Source: Streptomyces hawaiiensis
Lineage (GTDB): Bacteria > Actinomycetota > Actinomycetes > Streptomycetales > Streptomycetaceae
DNA: 64,000 bases
Reading direction: 5' to 3'
NCBI RefSeq assembly: GCF_004803895.1
Contig: NZ_CP021978.1
Span: 3,348,001 to 3,412,000, forward strand
A model generated the notes under the pieces. That model ran no database searches. It saw only the letters and a program-made list of their open reading frames with translations, and had not been told where the DNA came from. The number at the start of each line of letters is the position of its first letter. Position 1 is the first letter of the stretch. Below are positions 26,140 through 35,101 of the stretch, one piece after another. Position numbers and translations under genes: made by a program.

Positions 26140-27156
26140 ATGCGCCCCGACACGCCTGCCGAAAACGTCGACCACACCGCCGAGGCGGCACGCCTGGAGC
26201 GGACCGCCGGCCTGTATCCCGAGGACGCCGAGGCCCTGCTGCTGCGGGCAGCGGCTCACCTGGAACTCTCCGGCGACCGCCCCACCGCGACCACGCTCTA
26301 CGACCGCCTGCTGTCCTCCCCCGACGGCCTGGAGAACCCGCACCTGGTACGGGCGCTCAAGGCCTCCAACCTCTGGGAGTACGGCCACGAGGCCGAGGCC
26401 CGCGCGATCATCGAGGGCGTCCGGGTGGCGTCCCCCAAGGACCCGGCCCCCTGGGTGATCGTCGCGGAGTCCCTGGAATCCCACGACGAACTGGAAGCGG
26501 CCCACGACACGTTCACAGAGGCCGTGCACCGCCTCCTGACGGACGTCCCGGAGCCCCCCTACGCTACCCACCCCCTCCTCTTCGGCCGCCACCGCGTACG
26601 GCGCATGCTGGGCAAGTCCCACGACGAGTGGGACGCCCTGGCGGACACCGTCCACTCCCTCCCGATCACCCTGGACGAACTCCACGACCCCAAGCGCGTC
26701 TGGTCCCTGGGCTCGGAGAACCCCGCGGAACTGGAGGCGGAGATCCTCCGCCTCCGAGCAGAACTGGGCGCCTACCGGGCGGCCCTCTCCCGCCCGTTCC
26801 CGGTAGCGGTCCTGCACTGGCCGGCGGGCGAACTCACGGAACTCCTGGAGGCGTACCCGGCCCTCACGTCGGAGTATCCCTCCCACTCCGACCACCTCTC
26901 CTCGATAGAGCAGTCCCTCCGCGAACTCGCCACGTCCGGCACCCCGAACCTGGGCATCGTCACCGGAACGGTCCCGTCCTACGAGGCCTTCGCAGCCTCG
27001 GAACTCTCGTCCCCGGGCGACGCGACCCTCCTCCCCCAGTACGCCACGACCCTGGCGGCACGGGGGCGGGCGGTGGCTTGGCCGCCGCAGCAGGGCACTC
27101 CGTGCTGGTGCGGCTCGGGGGAGACTTATGGCGAGTGCCACGGCAGCACTGCGTGA
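26140..27156 (+). CDS. SEC-C motif protein with TPR-like helical repeats
   Basis: A 338-residue protein starting at ATG 26140. The first 130 residues form tetratricopeptide-like pairs of helices (YPEDAEALLLRAAAHLELSGDRPTA; VRALKASNLWEYGHEAEARAI). The middle is mixed alpha/beta. The C-terminus ends with a SEC-C zinc motif, PCWCGSGETYGECHGS, the type found at the end of SecA and in many stand-alone proteins. SEC-C binds zinc and, in SecA, SecB; the role of these TPR-SEC-C proteins is unknown. It is the last gene before the lower-GC accessory block. Confidence 0.8.
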   Translation: MRPDTPAENVDHTAEAARLERTAGLYPEDAEALLLRAAAHLELSGDRPTATTLYDRLLSSPDGLENPHLVRALKASNLWEYGHEAEARAIIEGVRVASPKDPAPWVIVAESLESHDELEAAHDTFTEAVHRLLTDVPEPPYATHPLLFGRHRVRRMLGKSHDEWDALADTVHSLPITLDELHDPKRVWSLGSENPAELEAEILRLRAELGAYRAALSRPFPVAVLHWPAGELTELLEAYPALTSEYPSHSDHLSSIEQSLRELATSGTPNLGIVTGTVPSYEAFAASELSSPGDATLLPQYATTLAARGRAVAWPPQQGTPCWCGSGETYGECHGSTA

Positions 27157-27542
27157 GATCCGACGCGAGCGCGGTGGCGATCCGGCCGCCGGCCGCGCCG
27201 CGTGCCGCAACTGACGAGGGGCACCAAGACCACCGGCAGGCCGCCGCTGAGCCGACCCGGCGTGCGCGGAACCGCTGACGCGCCCGCCACCGCCGAGCAC
27301 CTGAACAGCCACCTCTGGGCCGCGAACCTGTGACCTCCGCTTCCCCGGGCCGCCCGCTCGCTTCTCTCCCGTGCTGGAGCGGCCCGGGTCAAGGGTGGCC
27401 CGCAGGGCCATCGGCGCCAGCCGACGCGGAACGCAGCGCAGCGGAGTGAAGCGCCCTTGAGGCGGGGCGCGGAGGCACGACAATGGCCAGGAAGCGGGCG
27501 GCCACTACGGCAACAAGATGTCGCCAGCGTTCATACGCTCAG
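27157..27542. other. Gene-free junction before the accessory block
   Basis: No credible gene in 386 bases. TGGCCC/GGGCCA around GCA (27396-27410) makes a short hairpin that could terminate the SEC-C gene. The stretch 27420-27490 (GCGCAGCGGAGTGAAGCG, then GAGGCGGGGCGCGGAGG) has the look of sequence often seen at actinomycete mobile-element borders, but I see no integrase, att direct repeat or insertion-sequence end. Base composition drops from about 72 percent GC to near 60 percent at about 27500. Confidence 0.4.
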
Positions 27543-28661
27543 TCAGGCTCCTACGGCCAGATCCCACGACACGGCTGTGGGAGAGCCCACCCAAACCCCG
27601 CCCTCAGTGCGCCAGATCGACGCGATGCCATGCTCCTCTAGGTACTCGGCATAGTGCCCTATGCCTTCCGTGAAGAGGGCCACAAGGTGCGGCTTCGGCT
27701 CACTTCGCTTCTCGTGCCAGTAGTAGCTGTACTCATAAAGCTGCCCCACTGCCTCACGAACGGCCTGGGTCGCGTTGCCCCTCTTCACGGCCTTGCCCTC
27801 CACCAGCCAGGAGCGCCGCTGATCCACGGCGGGACGACGCAGAACCAGGTCCCTCGGATACATGCCTTGCGTGATCGGTTGATACCCGCACGTGACGACA
27901 TGGAGGCCGAAGTCCTTGATGAGTTCTTCGTGGCGCCGTTCCCTGCGCCGATGGCCGCCCTTGATGTGGACGTAGTAGTCGCTGCTGTCGTTCGGGCGGA
28001 AACCGTCGAGGGGGTCATCGGCGGAGAGATGATGATGGCTCTCACCCTCGTAGGCGATGGGCTCGTTCTCCGAAGGCTGCTGGAGCCAGACACGATGGCC
28101 TGCGGCAGCGTCGCGCAGAAGCAGAGATGCCACATGGAGATCTTCTGCGAGGACTTCCTCCGCTGGCATGCAAGCAATCTCGTACCGCCGGGCTGCCACG
28201 CTCGCCGCCTCGTACGCACGGGGGCGTTCAAGCTTGGAGCGGAAGGCCGGCGTGTGAGCCCAATGCGCCGCCAGCTCGGGTTCCATACCTGCCCTGAGGT
28301 GCCGCGCTCGGCGCTTCAGCTCCCTCAGCCGGTCGCCCAGCTTGGGGTACTCATCCGACAGCTTCGTTACGCCCTGCTGCAACGTGAGGGTCACGGAGGC
28401 CAGAGTCGAATCGAAGATGTAGGCGAGGTACAGACCCTCTTGGGCCTGCATATTGATCGACGTGCCGAACACGCCGATCCACGGAGTGCTGCTCGCAGAC
28501 CCCTTGCCTCCGTACCCCGAAGCGACGAAGCCATGAGGTAACGGCAGATCGGACATCCTCTCGACGTCCCGAAGGAGGTCTTGGGCTGACACGCCGCTAG
28601 CCGTACCAGCCTTGGGGTTGTAGGTCTTCGCTATGCGTATGAGCAGGTCACGTAAGTGCAC
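27543..28661 (-). CDS. MrcB-domain protein with C-terminal PD-(D/E)XK-type nuclease; candidate defence gene
   Basis: From GTG 28661 the protein has 372 residues; an alternative ATG at 28712 adds 17. Residues 1-115 match the MrcB N-terminal domain of 5-methylcytosine-dependent McrBC-type restriction proteins (HLRDLLIRIAKTYNP; STPWIGVFGTSINMQAQEGLYLAYIF; LTLQQGVTKL). Residues 240-330 look like a PD-(D/E)XK or NO-VEIN (DUF3883-like) nuclease core: RRHEELIKDFG, Asp271 in YPRDLVL, Glu288-Gly-Lys290 in WLVEGKAVKR, then a QLYEYSYYW helix. No ATPase domain is present. The gene is divergent from a PLD-helicase across about 175 bases and shares its lower GC, so the two look like one horizontally acquired unit. 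Confidence 0.75.
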   Translation of the reverse strand: MHLRDLLIRIAKTYNPKAGTASGVSAQDLLRDVERMSDLPLPHGFVASGYGGKGSASSTPWIGVFGTSINMQAQEGLYLAYIFDSTLASVTLTLQQGVTKLSDEYPKLGDRLRELKRRARHLRAGMEPELAAHWAHTPAFRSKLERPRAYEAASVAARRYEIACMPAEEVLAEDLHVASLLLRDAAAGHRVWLQQPSENEPIAYEGESHHHLSADDPLDGFRPNDSSDYYVHIKGGHRRRERRHEELIKDFGLHVVTCGYQPITQGMYPRDLVLRRPAVDQRRSWLVEGKAVKRGNATQAVREAVGQLYEYSYYWHEKRSEPKPHLVALFTEGIGHYAEYLEEHGIASIWRTEGGVWVGSPTAVSWDLAVGA

Positions 28662-28836
28662 ACTCAAAACGTAACTCGCTACGATCAGTTGTGCCGCTAA
28701 ATAGATCGACATCGCGCAGCTGACGATCGATCCTGCCCAGCCCGGGACACTGTTTGCCTCCCCAGGGGTCCTGTCAGTGCCTCTTGATAGAACAGCTTCA
28801 TCGTCGATCGTCGCGATCAATCGGGGGAGCCTGCCT

Positions 28837-31800
28837 GTGTCTGAGAGCCGCGCCGACGTCTCTGCCCCAGCCGATGGACTGTACGAGCAGCTGATCACGC
28901 TCCGCTTTGAACAGCAGTTGAAAGAGCTGGCCAGCCTCGGATGGCATCCCATCAGCGAGGCCGTGGGGCCTGAGTCTGTGCCGCACGTCCTAGCGCGACA
29001 CGTCGGGGGAACGGTTCGGCAGGTATTGCAAAACCTTCCGGCAGAGGAGCGGGTCTACGCGGCGAACCACATCTTGGAGTCCCTCAGCACACTGCAAGGT
29101 GCCAAGGAGTGGGTGGACCTGGTCGCAGACGGACCACGCCAACTCCTCGCGATCACCCGGCAAGAGGCACCCGGCGTCTTTGCCGTACGCCCAGGTATCC
29201 CGCTCTCCGATGCTGCTCTGATCACCAACTCTCCTGAAGACCCGAGCCTCGGCTTCGAACTGCGTGCGGAGCTCACCACAGCCGACCGTGTGGACCTGCT
29301 GTGCGCCTTCGTGAAGTGGCATGGCCTGCGGATCATTGAGCAGTCGCTGAAGGCAGCCCATGCACGAGGGGTGCCGATACGGGTGATCACGACGACCTAC
29401 ATCGGCGCGACCGAGCGGCGCGCGTTGGATCGGCTAGTGGAGGAGTTCAACGCGCAGGTCAAGGTCAACTACGAGACTCGCTCGACGCGGTTGCACGCCA
29501 AGGCGTGGCTGTTCCGCCGTGAGAGCGGGTACGACACGGCATACGTGGGCAGCTCCAACCTGTCCAAGGCAGCGCTTCTCGATGGCCTGGAGTGGAACGT
29601 CCGGCTCTCCTCTGTCGCCACGCCCGACGTGATGCGCAAGTTCGAGGCCACCTTCGACGCCTACTGGAGCGACCCGTCCTTCGAAACATACGACCCTAAG
29701 GCCGACGGCGAACGCCTTCAGGAAGCACTGGAGATCGCGGGCGGTACCTCGTCGACGTCCACGGCTCAGCGCGCAATCACCTTGTCAGGGCTGGAGGTAC
29801 GACCGTATCCCCACCAGCGCGACATGCTGGAGCGACTCGAAGTCGAGCGAGAGGTGCACGACAGGCACCGGAACTTGCTGGTAGCAGCAACAGGCACCGG
29901 CAAGACCGTGATGGCAGCGCTCGACTACAAGCAACTGCGTAAGAAGCATGGCCGTGACCTGCGCATACTTTTCGTCGCTCACCGCAAGGAGATCCTCGAT
30001 CAGTCGATGAGGACCTACCAAGACGTCTTGGTGGACGCGAACTTCGGCGAATCGCTACACAGCGGTGAAATCCCAGAGCGTTGGTCGCACGTATTCGCCA
30101 GCGTGCAGTCGCTGAGCGCGAAGGGCTTGGACCGCCTCGCTCCAGATCACTTCGATGTGATCGTCATCGATGAGTTCCACCACGGAACCTCACCTACATA
30201 CCGCAAGATCCTCGATCATTTCCATCCGTTGGAACTCCTAGGGCTCACCGCCACGCCTGAGCGCATGGACGGCAAGAACATTCAGGACGAGTTCTTCGAC
30301 GGCCGGATCGCAGCCGAAATGCGCCTATGGGAGGCGCTCGAAAATGATCTACTCAGCCCCTTCCACTACTTCGGCATCAGCGATTCCACGGATCTCAGAA
30401 CGGTGGAGTGGAAGCGCGGGACGTATGACCCAGCCGCGCTGAGCAACGTGCTGTCGAGTAACGCCAGACGTGCCCGGCTGGTCGTGAAGGCCGTAGGGGA
30501 GAAGCTGTCCGATCCCAAAACCATGCGAGCGTTGGGCTTCTGCGTGTCAGTAGCCCACGCCCACTTCATGGCTGAGGTCTTCCGAACGGCCGGCCTTGAG
30601 GCCATTGCTCTGTCTGGGGAGACGCCAGCCGAGCAGCGCAAGCAGGCACTGAACGACCTGGCATCGGGCACGCTCCAGGTGATCTTCTCCGTCGACCTTT
30701 TCAACGAAGGCCTCGACCTCCCAGACGTGGACACGCTGCTGCTTCTGCGTCCCACGTCCAGCGCCACGGTGTTCTTGCAGCAGCTAGGCCGCGGGCTCCG
30801 CCGGTCTGAAGGCAAGGCGGTGCTGACCGTACTGGACTTCATCGGACAGCATCGCAAGGAATTCCGTTTCGAGAACCAGTTCCGAGCACTCACCAACCTG
30901 ACTCGCAAGCGGCTGCTGGACCACATCGAGCATGACTTCCCCCAGCTCCCCTCCGGCTGCCAAATCATCCTTGAAGAGAAAGCGAAGAAGGCGATCATCG
31001 CCAACATCAAGGATCAGATTGGTGTCAATGTCATGGCACTGGCACGCGAAGTCGCGGACTATGCCGAGCCAAGGCTCAGCCGGTATCTGGAAGAGAGCGG
31101 CCGTGAACTGAAGGAACTCTACCGAGGCAATGGCAACTCCTGGACCGGTCTACTGCGTCGTGCGGGTCTCCTAGAGGGTGAGGCGCCTGAAGGCGAAGCA
31201 GCGCTCCTCAAACGTGTCCCTGCGTTTCTGCACGTGGATGACCCGCTGCGTGTAGCCGCATACACCCGGATGTTGGAGGATGACGCGCCTACCTATGGCG
31301 AGCTCGATGAGCAGGGACAGGCGTATGCCCGCATGCTCTTCTTCCAGCTATGGCCCTTGGGCGGTCTGACCCGCAAGGGGTTCGCCAACTACGACTCGGG
31401 CTTCGCGGCGCTACGCAAACAGCGAGCAGTTCGGAGTGAACTCCGCCAGATGTTGGCGTACAACCTCGCCCACACAGAGCACGTCCCTATTCCGCTGCTC
31501 GGGATCGGGGGCGGTACTGGCATCCCACTAACCGTCCACGCCTCTTACAGCCGCGAGGAGATCCTGCCTGCTCTGGGCCAGTCCGCCATCGGCGGCTTCA
31601 TGCCGGGTGACTTCCGCGAGGGCGTGAAGTGGTGTGAATCCATCAAGACTGACGCCCTCCTCATCACCCTGGAGAAGGACGAGAAGGACTTCTCCCCACA
31701 GACCCGCTACCACGACTACGCCCTCAACGAGACCCGCTTCCACTGGGAGTCTCAGAACCAGACATCGGAAACGTCTCCCACAGGCTTGCGGTACCAGCGC

Positions 31801-32001
31801 CACGCCACCGAGGGCAGCCACGTGCTGCTCTTCGTCCGTCGCTACAAAGCCACAGACATTGGCAGCGCCCAGCCGTGGATGTTGCTCGGGCCTGCCGACT
31901 ATGTGGAGCACACTGGCAGCAAGCCAATGGCCATCACATGGCAGTTGAAGCATCAGATTCCGGCCGACGTCTGGACGTACTCAGCGATCGCAGCCGGGTA
32001 A
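28837..32001 (+). CDS. PLD-nuclease/SF2 helicase/DUF3427 fusion; candidate defence gene
   Basis: A 1054-residue protein from GTG 28837, preceded by GGGGGAG (28823-28829). Domain order: N-terminal helical region (1-110); phospholipase-D-type nuclease (about 125-280) with His220 and Lys222 in RLHAKAWLF and the AYVGSSNLSKAAL motif; superfamily-2 helicase with Walker A ATGTGKT (351-357), DEFHH (445-449), LTATPER, and motif VI QQLGRGLRR; and a C-terminal DUF3427 domain ending in LGPADYVEHTGSKPMAITWQL. This is the COG3886-COG1061-DUF3427 architecture seen in many defence islands. It should use ATP to translocate or unwind nucleic acid, with the HKD site as nuclease. GC is near 60 percent, with mixed third positions, unlike its neighbours. 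Confidence 0.88.
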   Translation: MSESRADVSAPADGLYEQLITLRFEQQLKELASLGWHPISEAVGPESVPHVLARHVGGTVRQVLQNLPAEERVYAANHILESLSTLQGAKEWVDLVADGPRQLLAITRQEAPGVFAVRPGIPLSDAALITNSPEDPSLGFELRAELTTADRVDLLCAFVKWHGLRIIEQSLKAAHARGVPIRVITTTYIGATERRALDRLVEEFNAQVKVNYETRSTRLHAKAWLFRRESGYDTAYVGSSNLSKAALLDGLEWNVRLSSVATPDVMRKFEATFDAYWSDPSFETYDPKADGERLQEALEIAGGTSSTSTAQRAITLSGLEVRPYPHQRDMLERLEVEREVHDRHRNLLVAATGTGKTVMAALDYKQLRKKHGRDLRILFVAHRKEILDQSMRTYQDVLVDANFGESLHSGEIPERWSHVFASVQSLSAKGLDRLAPDHFDVIVIDEFHHGTSPTYRKILDHFHPLELLGLTATPERMDGKNIQDEFFDGRIAAEMRLWEALENDLLSPFHYFGISDSTDLRTVEWKRGTYDPAALSNVLSSNARRARLVVKAVGEKLSDPKTMRALGFCVSVAHAHFMAEVFRTAGLEAIALSGETPAEQRKQALNDLASGTLQVIFSVDLFNEGLDLPDVDTLLLLRPTSSATVFLQQLGRGLRRSEGKAVLTVLDFIGQHRKEFRFENQFRALTNLTRKRLLDHIEHDFPQLPSGCQIILEEKAKKAIIANIKDQIGVNVMALAREVADYAEPRLSRYLEESGRELKELYRGNGNSWTGLLRRAGLLEGEAPEGEAALLKRVPAFLHVDDPLRVAAYTRMLEDDAPTYGELDEQGQAYARMLFFQLWPLGGLTRKGFANYDSGFAALRKQRAVRSELRQMLAYNLAHTEHVPIPLLGIGGGTGIPLTVHASYSREEILPALGQSAIGGFMPGDFREGVKWCESIKTDALLITLEKDEKDFSPQTRYHDYALNETRFHWESQNQTSETSPTGLRYQRHATEGSHVLLFVRRYKATDIGSAQPWMLLGPADYVEHTGSKPMAITWQLKHQIPADVWTYSAIAAG

Positions 32002-32005
32002 TGCG

Positions 32006-32653
32006 TCACGATCCCTGAGACCGGGCGGCGCACTCGGCCTCGAAACGCATCTGCGCCCGGTCGAGCATGTCGTCCACGTCGCGGCCGTGAGCTCGGAACC
32101 AGTGGAGAAAGTCGGTGATCGCCGCGATCGCCGACTCCTCCGCCACGGCCGAGGTCAACCTGCTCCCACCCGCTCTATGCCGCGGCTTCGCAGCAGCGGC
32201 GTAGTGATGGAGAAGGGCCTCGGCCCGGATCACACTGGGAGCATCCACGTGACCGTCGGGCGCGGGAAGCTTCGTGGTCAGCTCACACCACGTGACCTTC
32301 CGATCCGGACGCAGCAGCACGCCCCAGCGGTCGGCGACGGCGTCCACGAGAGCCATCCCTCTCCCTTCCTCAGAGTCTGTGCTCGCGTCGCGGAGGGTGG
32401 GGAGAGCACGCGGGTCGGGGTCGTGCACCTCGATGCGCAGGTGCGTGCCCTGCATGGAGACAGCCAGCGTCGCGGGGGCGCCGGGACCCACGTGGGTGAT
32501 GACATTGGACACCAGCTCACTGACGCACAATTGGGCTTCGTCGGCGAGATCCTGCAATCCCCAGACGCCCAAGTGCAGCCGCATGATCCGGCGCAGGGCG
32601 GCCACTTCCGCCGGTTCAGCCGTGAAGGCAATGTCCCATGGTTTGCGCGGCAT
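32006..32653 (-). CDS. ATP-binding regulatory protein (HATPase_c, anti-sigma-like)
   Basis: A 215-residue protein. ATG 32653 has AAGGAAG in front. Residues 1-140 form a GHKL ATPase domain of the RsbW/SpoIIAB-like type: ELVSNVITH (N box), RIEVHDPDP (G1) and GRGMALVDAVADRWGV (G2). The C-terminal 75 residues are helical and unlike the family. Such genes accompany XRE-DUF5753 and DUF397 genes in streptomycetes (abaA/whiJ-type clusters), where they influence development and secondary metabolism. It ends four bases from the helicase stop, convergent. Confidence 0.82.
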   Translation of the reverse strand: MPRKPWDIAFTAEPAEVAALRRIMRLHLGVWGLQDLADEAQLCVSELVSNVITHVGPGAPATLAVSMQGTHLRIEVHDPDPRALPTLRDASTDSEEGRGMALVDAVADRWGVLLRPDRKVTWCELTTKLPAPDGHVDAPSVIRAEALLHHYAAAAKPRHRAGGSRLTSAVAEESAIAAITDFLHWFRAHGRDVDDMLDRAQMRFEAECAARSQGS

Positions 32654-32710
32654 GCAGGCTTCCTTACTCACCTGGACCCCTCTCATCGCAGTTGACACCG
32701 CAGCGACAGC

Positions 32711-32739
32711 GCAACGTCACGAAAGCTCACGGTGAGTTG
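32711..32739. promoter_or_regulatory. Nested palindrome between the ATP-binding and XRE genes
   Basis: CTCAC-G-GTGAG (32726-32736) is a perfect odd palindrome, and GCAAC (32711-32715) is complementary to GTTGC (32735-32739). The site lies in the 216-base divergent promoter region, a plausible operator for the XRE regulator. Confidence 0.35.
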
Positions 32740-32869
32740 CTGTGGCGACCAGAGTGCAGGCAACACATCCCGTCGTGCAATGTGCAGGAAGGGATTCCCA
32801 CTTCTGAGTGATTGGCAAGCACACCCCTTGGCGCGAGACTGAACGCCCGCTAGTCGAAAGAGGGTTGAG

Positions 32870-33715
32870 ATGGCCGGATCACCCACGGCGCGCCGCCGGC
32901 GCCTCTCGATCGAGCTGAAGAAGCTCCGAGAGAAGAGCGCCCTCACCTGCGCCCAGGTCGGTGAGGCCCTGGATTGGAGCGGCTCCAAGGTCAACCGGAT
33001 GGAGACGGGCAGCGGACGCGTCCAGCCCTCGGACATCGACGCCCTGTGCCGCTTCTACGGCACGAGCGACGAACTGCGCGAGTTCCTCAAGTCACTGGCC
33101 CGACAGGCGAAAGTACGCGGTTGGTGGCAGGTCCACGGCGCCGGCGTGCCCGAGTGGTTCAACATCTACATCGGCCTTGAGCAGGACGCCTCCACCTTCC
33201 GCCAGTACCAGTGCGAGGTCGTACCAGGGCTCATGCAGACCGAGGTGTACGCGTCCGAGCTTCACAAGGCTGGGGCACATATGTCCGTGGAGGACATCGC
33301 GAAGGCGGTACGTGTGCGCATGGAACGTCAAGCCATGCTGCGACAGGCGGATGCTCCGGATGCCTGGTTCATCGTGAACGAGGGCGCGCTGCGCCACGTC
33401 ATCGGTGATCGGGCCCTGATGCGGGAACAGCTGGAACGAGTTCTGGAGACGGCCGAGCTAGGGACCGTGACCCTGCAGATCCTGCCCTTCGACTCCGGGA
33501 CCTGCCCGACCACCGGTTCATTCACCATGCTGGGCTTTCCGGCCCCGGAGGATCCGGACATCGTGTATCGGGACGGCATTACGGATGCTGTGTACCTGGA
33601 GGGCGAGCATCATGTACGTGAGTACACGAGGGCGTTCGACGGCCTGCGAGCGGCAGCCCTGAGCCCTCAACGCTCGGCCCTGTTGATCGAGTCGATCTTG
33701 AAGGATTACGCGTAG
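32870..33715 (+). CDS. XRE-family regulator with DUF5753 domain (WhiJ-like)
   Basis: A 281-residue DNA-binding protein. The HTH lies at residues 10-70 (SIELKKLREKSALTCAQVGEALDWSGSKVNRMETG), followed by the DUF5753 ligand or partner domain (about 95-275: WFNIYIGLEQDASTFRQYQCEVVPGLMQT; LRHVIGDRALMREQLERVLE; TGSFTMLGFP). These occur in tens of copies in streptomycetes; WhiJ and AbaA-locus members repress development or antibiotic production until a DUF397 partner relieves them. Its stop overlaps the DUF397 start by one base, so the two are translated together. Confidence 0.9.
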   Translation: MAGSPTARRRRLSIELKKLREKSALTCAQVGEALDWSGSKVNRMETGSGRVQPSDIDALCRFYGTSDELREFLKSLARQAKVRGWWQVHGAGVPEWFNIYIGLEQDASTFRQYQCEVVPGLMQTEVYASELHKAGAHMSVEDIAKAVRVRMERQAMLRQADAPDAWFIVNEGALRHVIGDRALMREQLERVLETAELGTVTLQILPFDSGTCPTTGSFTMLGFPAPEDPDIVYRDGITDAVYLEGEHHVREYTRAFDGLRAAALSPQRSALLIESILKDYA

Positions 33716-33930
33716 TGATATTGCCCGAGTCCGACGGAAGCAGCCGTCTGGTGTGGTTCACGGCGTCCTACAGCAACGGTGCGGGAGGCGAGTGCGTCGA
33801 GTGTGCATCCACCGGTGATGGCGCTCTCGTTCGCGACTCGAAGATGACGGAGGCGCACGTGATCGCTGTGAGCGGCGATGCGTGGCGCTCCTTCATCCAG
33901 ACCATGAAGCACGTCAGCACGAGGCCCTGA
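33715..33930 (+). CDS. DUF397 protein, partner of the XRE regulator
   Basis: A 71-residue protein starting at GTG 33715 (TAGTG overlap with the preceding stop). The DUF397 signature is complete: WFTASYSNGAGGECVECA, VRDSK, and VIAVSGDAWRSFIQTMK. Small DUF397 proteins are encoded just after XRE-DUF5753 regulators and are thought to modulate them by direct contact. Confidence 0.88.
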   Translation: MILPESDGSSRLVWFTASYSNGAGGECVECASTGDGALVRDSKMTEAHVIAVSGDAWRSFIQTMKHVSTRP

Positions 33931-34132
33931 CCAGGACGGCACCGATCGGGTCCTGGAGCGCGAGTGCGTCCTGCGGGCTCGGGAATCGTGGATCCGGATC
34001 TCGTACACCCGTGGTTGGTCTCCAGCCGGTGACACGCGCTCCTCCTGGCTTTCAGCTCAGCCGTTTCTGACCGTACGGGGCCGCGGCGTGCTGACGCCTC
34101 GGTTATTGCCTCGGGCCGTCTTCCGCTGGGCT

Positions 34133-34522
34133 TCAGTCCTCCACTCGATCCAGTTCTCCCCGTTCCACGCAGAACTCGTTGCCCTCCGGGTCAGCCATCA
34201 CCACCCAGCCTCGGCCGTTCGGGAGGGTGCGGTCCGTCAGGATGTGGGCGCCGAGGGATACGGCACGTTCGACCTCCTCCGAGCGGGTGCGGCCTGTGGG
34301 GCCGAGGTCGAAGTGGATGCGGTTCTTTGCTGCCGTCGTGGCCTCCTCGACTCTGACGAAGAGGAGGCCGGGCACTCCGTCCGGGAGTTCGACCAGGACC
34401 TCGTCGTCTCCGGGCTTGTCCTCGTAGGAGATCGGGTGGCCGAGGAACTCGGACCAGAAGCGGGCGAGTTCGTAGGGTTCGCCGGAGCAGTCGAAGGTGA
34501 TGTGGCGGATGGTCGGGTTCAA
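34133..34522 (-). CDS. VOC-family glyoxalase/bleomycin-resistance-like protein
   Basis: A 129-residue vicinal-oxygen-chelate fold protein. The start is TTG 34522, with GGGAGAAGG upstream; no ATG or GTG fits better. Paired beta-alpha-beta-beta-beta units are visible: IRHITFDCSGEPYELARFWSEFLG and KNRIHFDLGP...GRGWVVMADPEGNEFCVE, with the usual metal positions His8, His/Asp in IHFD and Glu near FCVE. The substrate is unknown. It is the last of three genes on the minus strand with MarR and the hydrolase. Confidence 0.85.
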   Translation of the reverse strand: MNPTIRHITFDCSGEPYELARFWSEFLGHPISYEDKPGDDEVLVELPDGVPGLLFVRVEEATTAAKNRIHFDLGPTGRTRSEEVERAVSLGAHILTDRTLPNGRGWVVMADPEGNEFCVERGELDRVED

Positions 34523-34598
34523 CGGCCTTCTCCCTGAGGTGCGTTCCGTGCGCGGTGTGTGTTCCGCAGGATGGGCGGGGAGACCCGGGGCTGTCGAA

Positions 34599-35084
34599 CT
34601 ATTTGGGGTTCTCGGGGAGGTTTCCGTTGCCGCCCAGGTTGGCGACCATGCGGCGCAGGACGTTGATCGTCGTGACGAAGTCGGCCTCCGTGATGCCCTC
34701 GTGGGTTCGGTGGTGGACGCGGAGGTTGCGTTCGCGGGCTCGGAGGCGGCCGGCCTCGCCCTCCTCCGTGAGGATCATGGCGCCCGTCGCGTCCTCCGTG
34801 AGCCAGCCTCGGGCGATGAGGTCGTCGTAGATCGCGTCGAAGTCGGTGTCCTGGTCGTCGTAGGGGGTCAGGCGGTCGGTGAGGGCCGCACGGGTCCAGG
34901 TGCCCGGGGCGCCTGAGGCGTGGTTGAGGGTCCACCAGTGGGGCTGGGTGAGGTCGTCCACGGCCAGTTGGGCGCGGATGGCTCCCACCACCCTGCGGCA
35001 GGCCTCGCCGGTCCATGCTCCGATCGGCTGGGCGGCCAGTTCCTCCGGGGAGTACTCCTTGAGGTTCTCAAACTGTGCGCTCAT
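34599..35084 (-). CDS. MarR-like winged-helix protein
   Basis: A 161-residue protein from ATG 35084. The C-terminal part looks like a MarR-type wing (IYDDLIARGWLTEDATGAMILTEEGEAGRLRARERN), followed by a dimerisation helix (TEADFVTTINVLRRMVANLGG). The N-terminal 60 residues (GAWTGEACRRVVGAIRAQLAVDDLTQPHWWTLNHA) match the first helices of a common streptomycete MarR-like group. It lies 17 bases after the alpha/beta hydrolase, in one transcript, and could control that enzyme. Confidence 0.75.
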   Translation of the reverse strand: MSAQFENLKEYSPEELAAQPIGAWTGEACRRVVGAIRAQLAVDDLTQPHWWTLNHASGAPGTWTRAALTDRLTPYDDQDTDFDAIYDDLIARGWLTEDATGAMILTEEGEAGRLRARERNLRVHHRTHEGITEADFVTTINVLRRMVANLGGNGNLPENPK

Positions 35085-35101
35085 GCGGTCAACGTAGGAC
35101 C

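Noticed and set aside
27157..32001. Integrative element with integrase and att sites
   Set aside because: The GC drop and defence genes suggest transfer, but I found no integrase, transposase, tRNA end or direct repeats at the borders.
32870..33715. A phage repressor
   Set aside because: The C-terminal domain is DUF5753 and a DUF397 gene follows, so it is the chromosomal WhiJ-like type.
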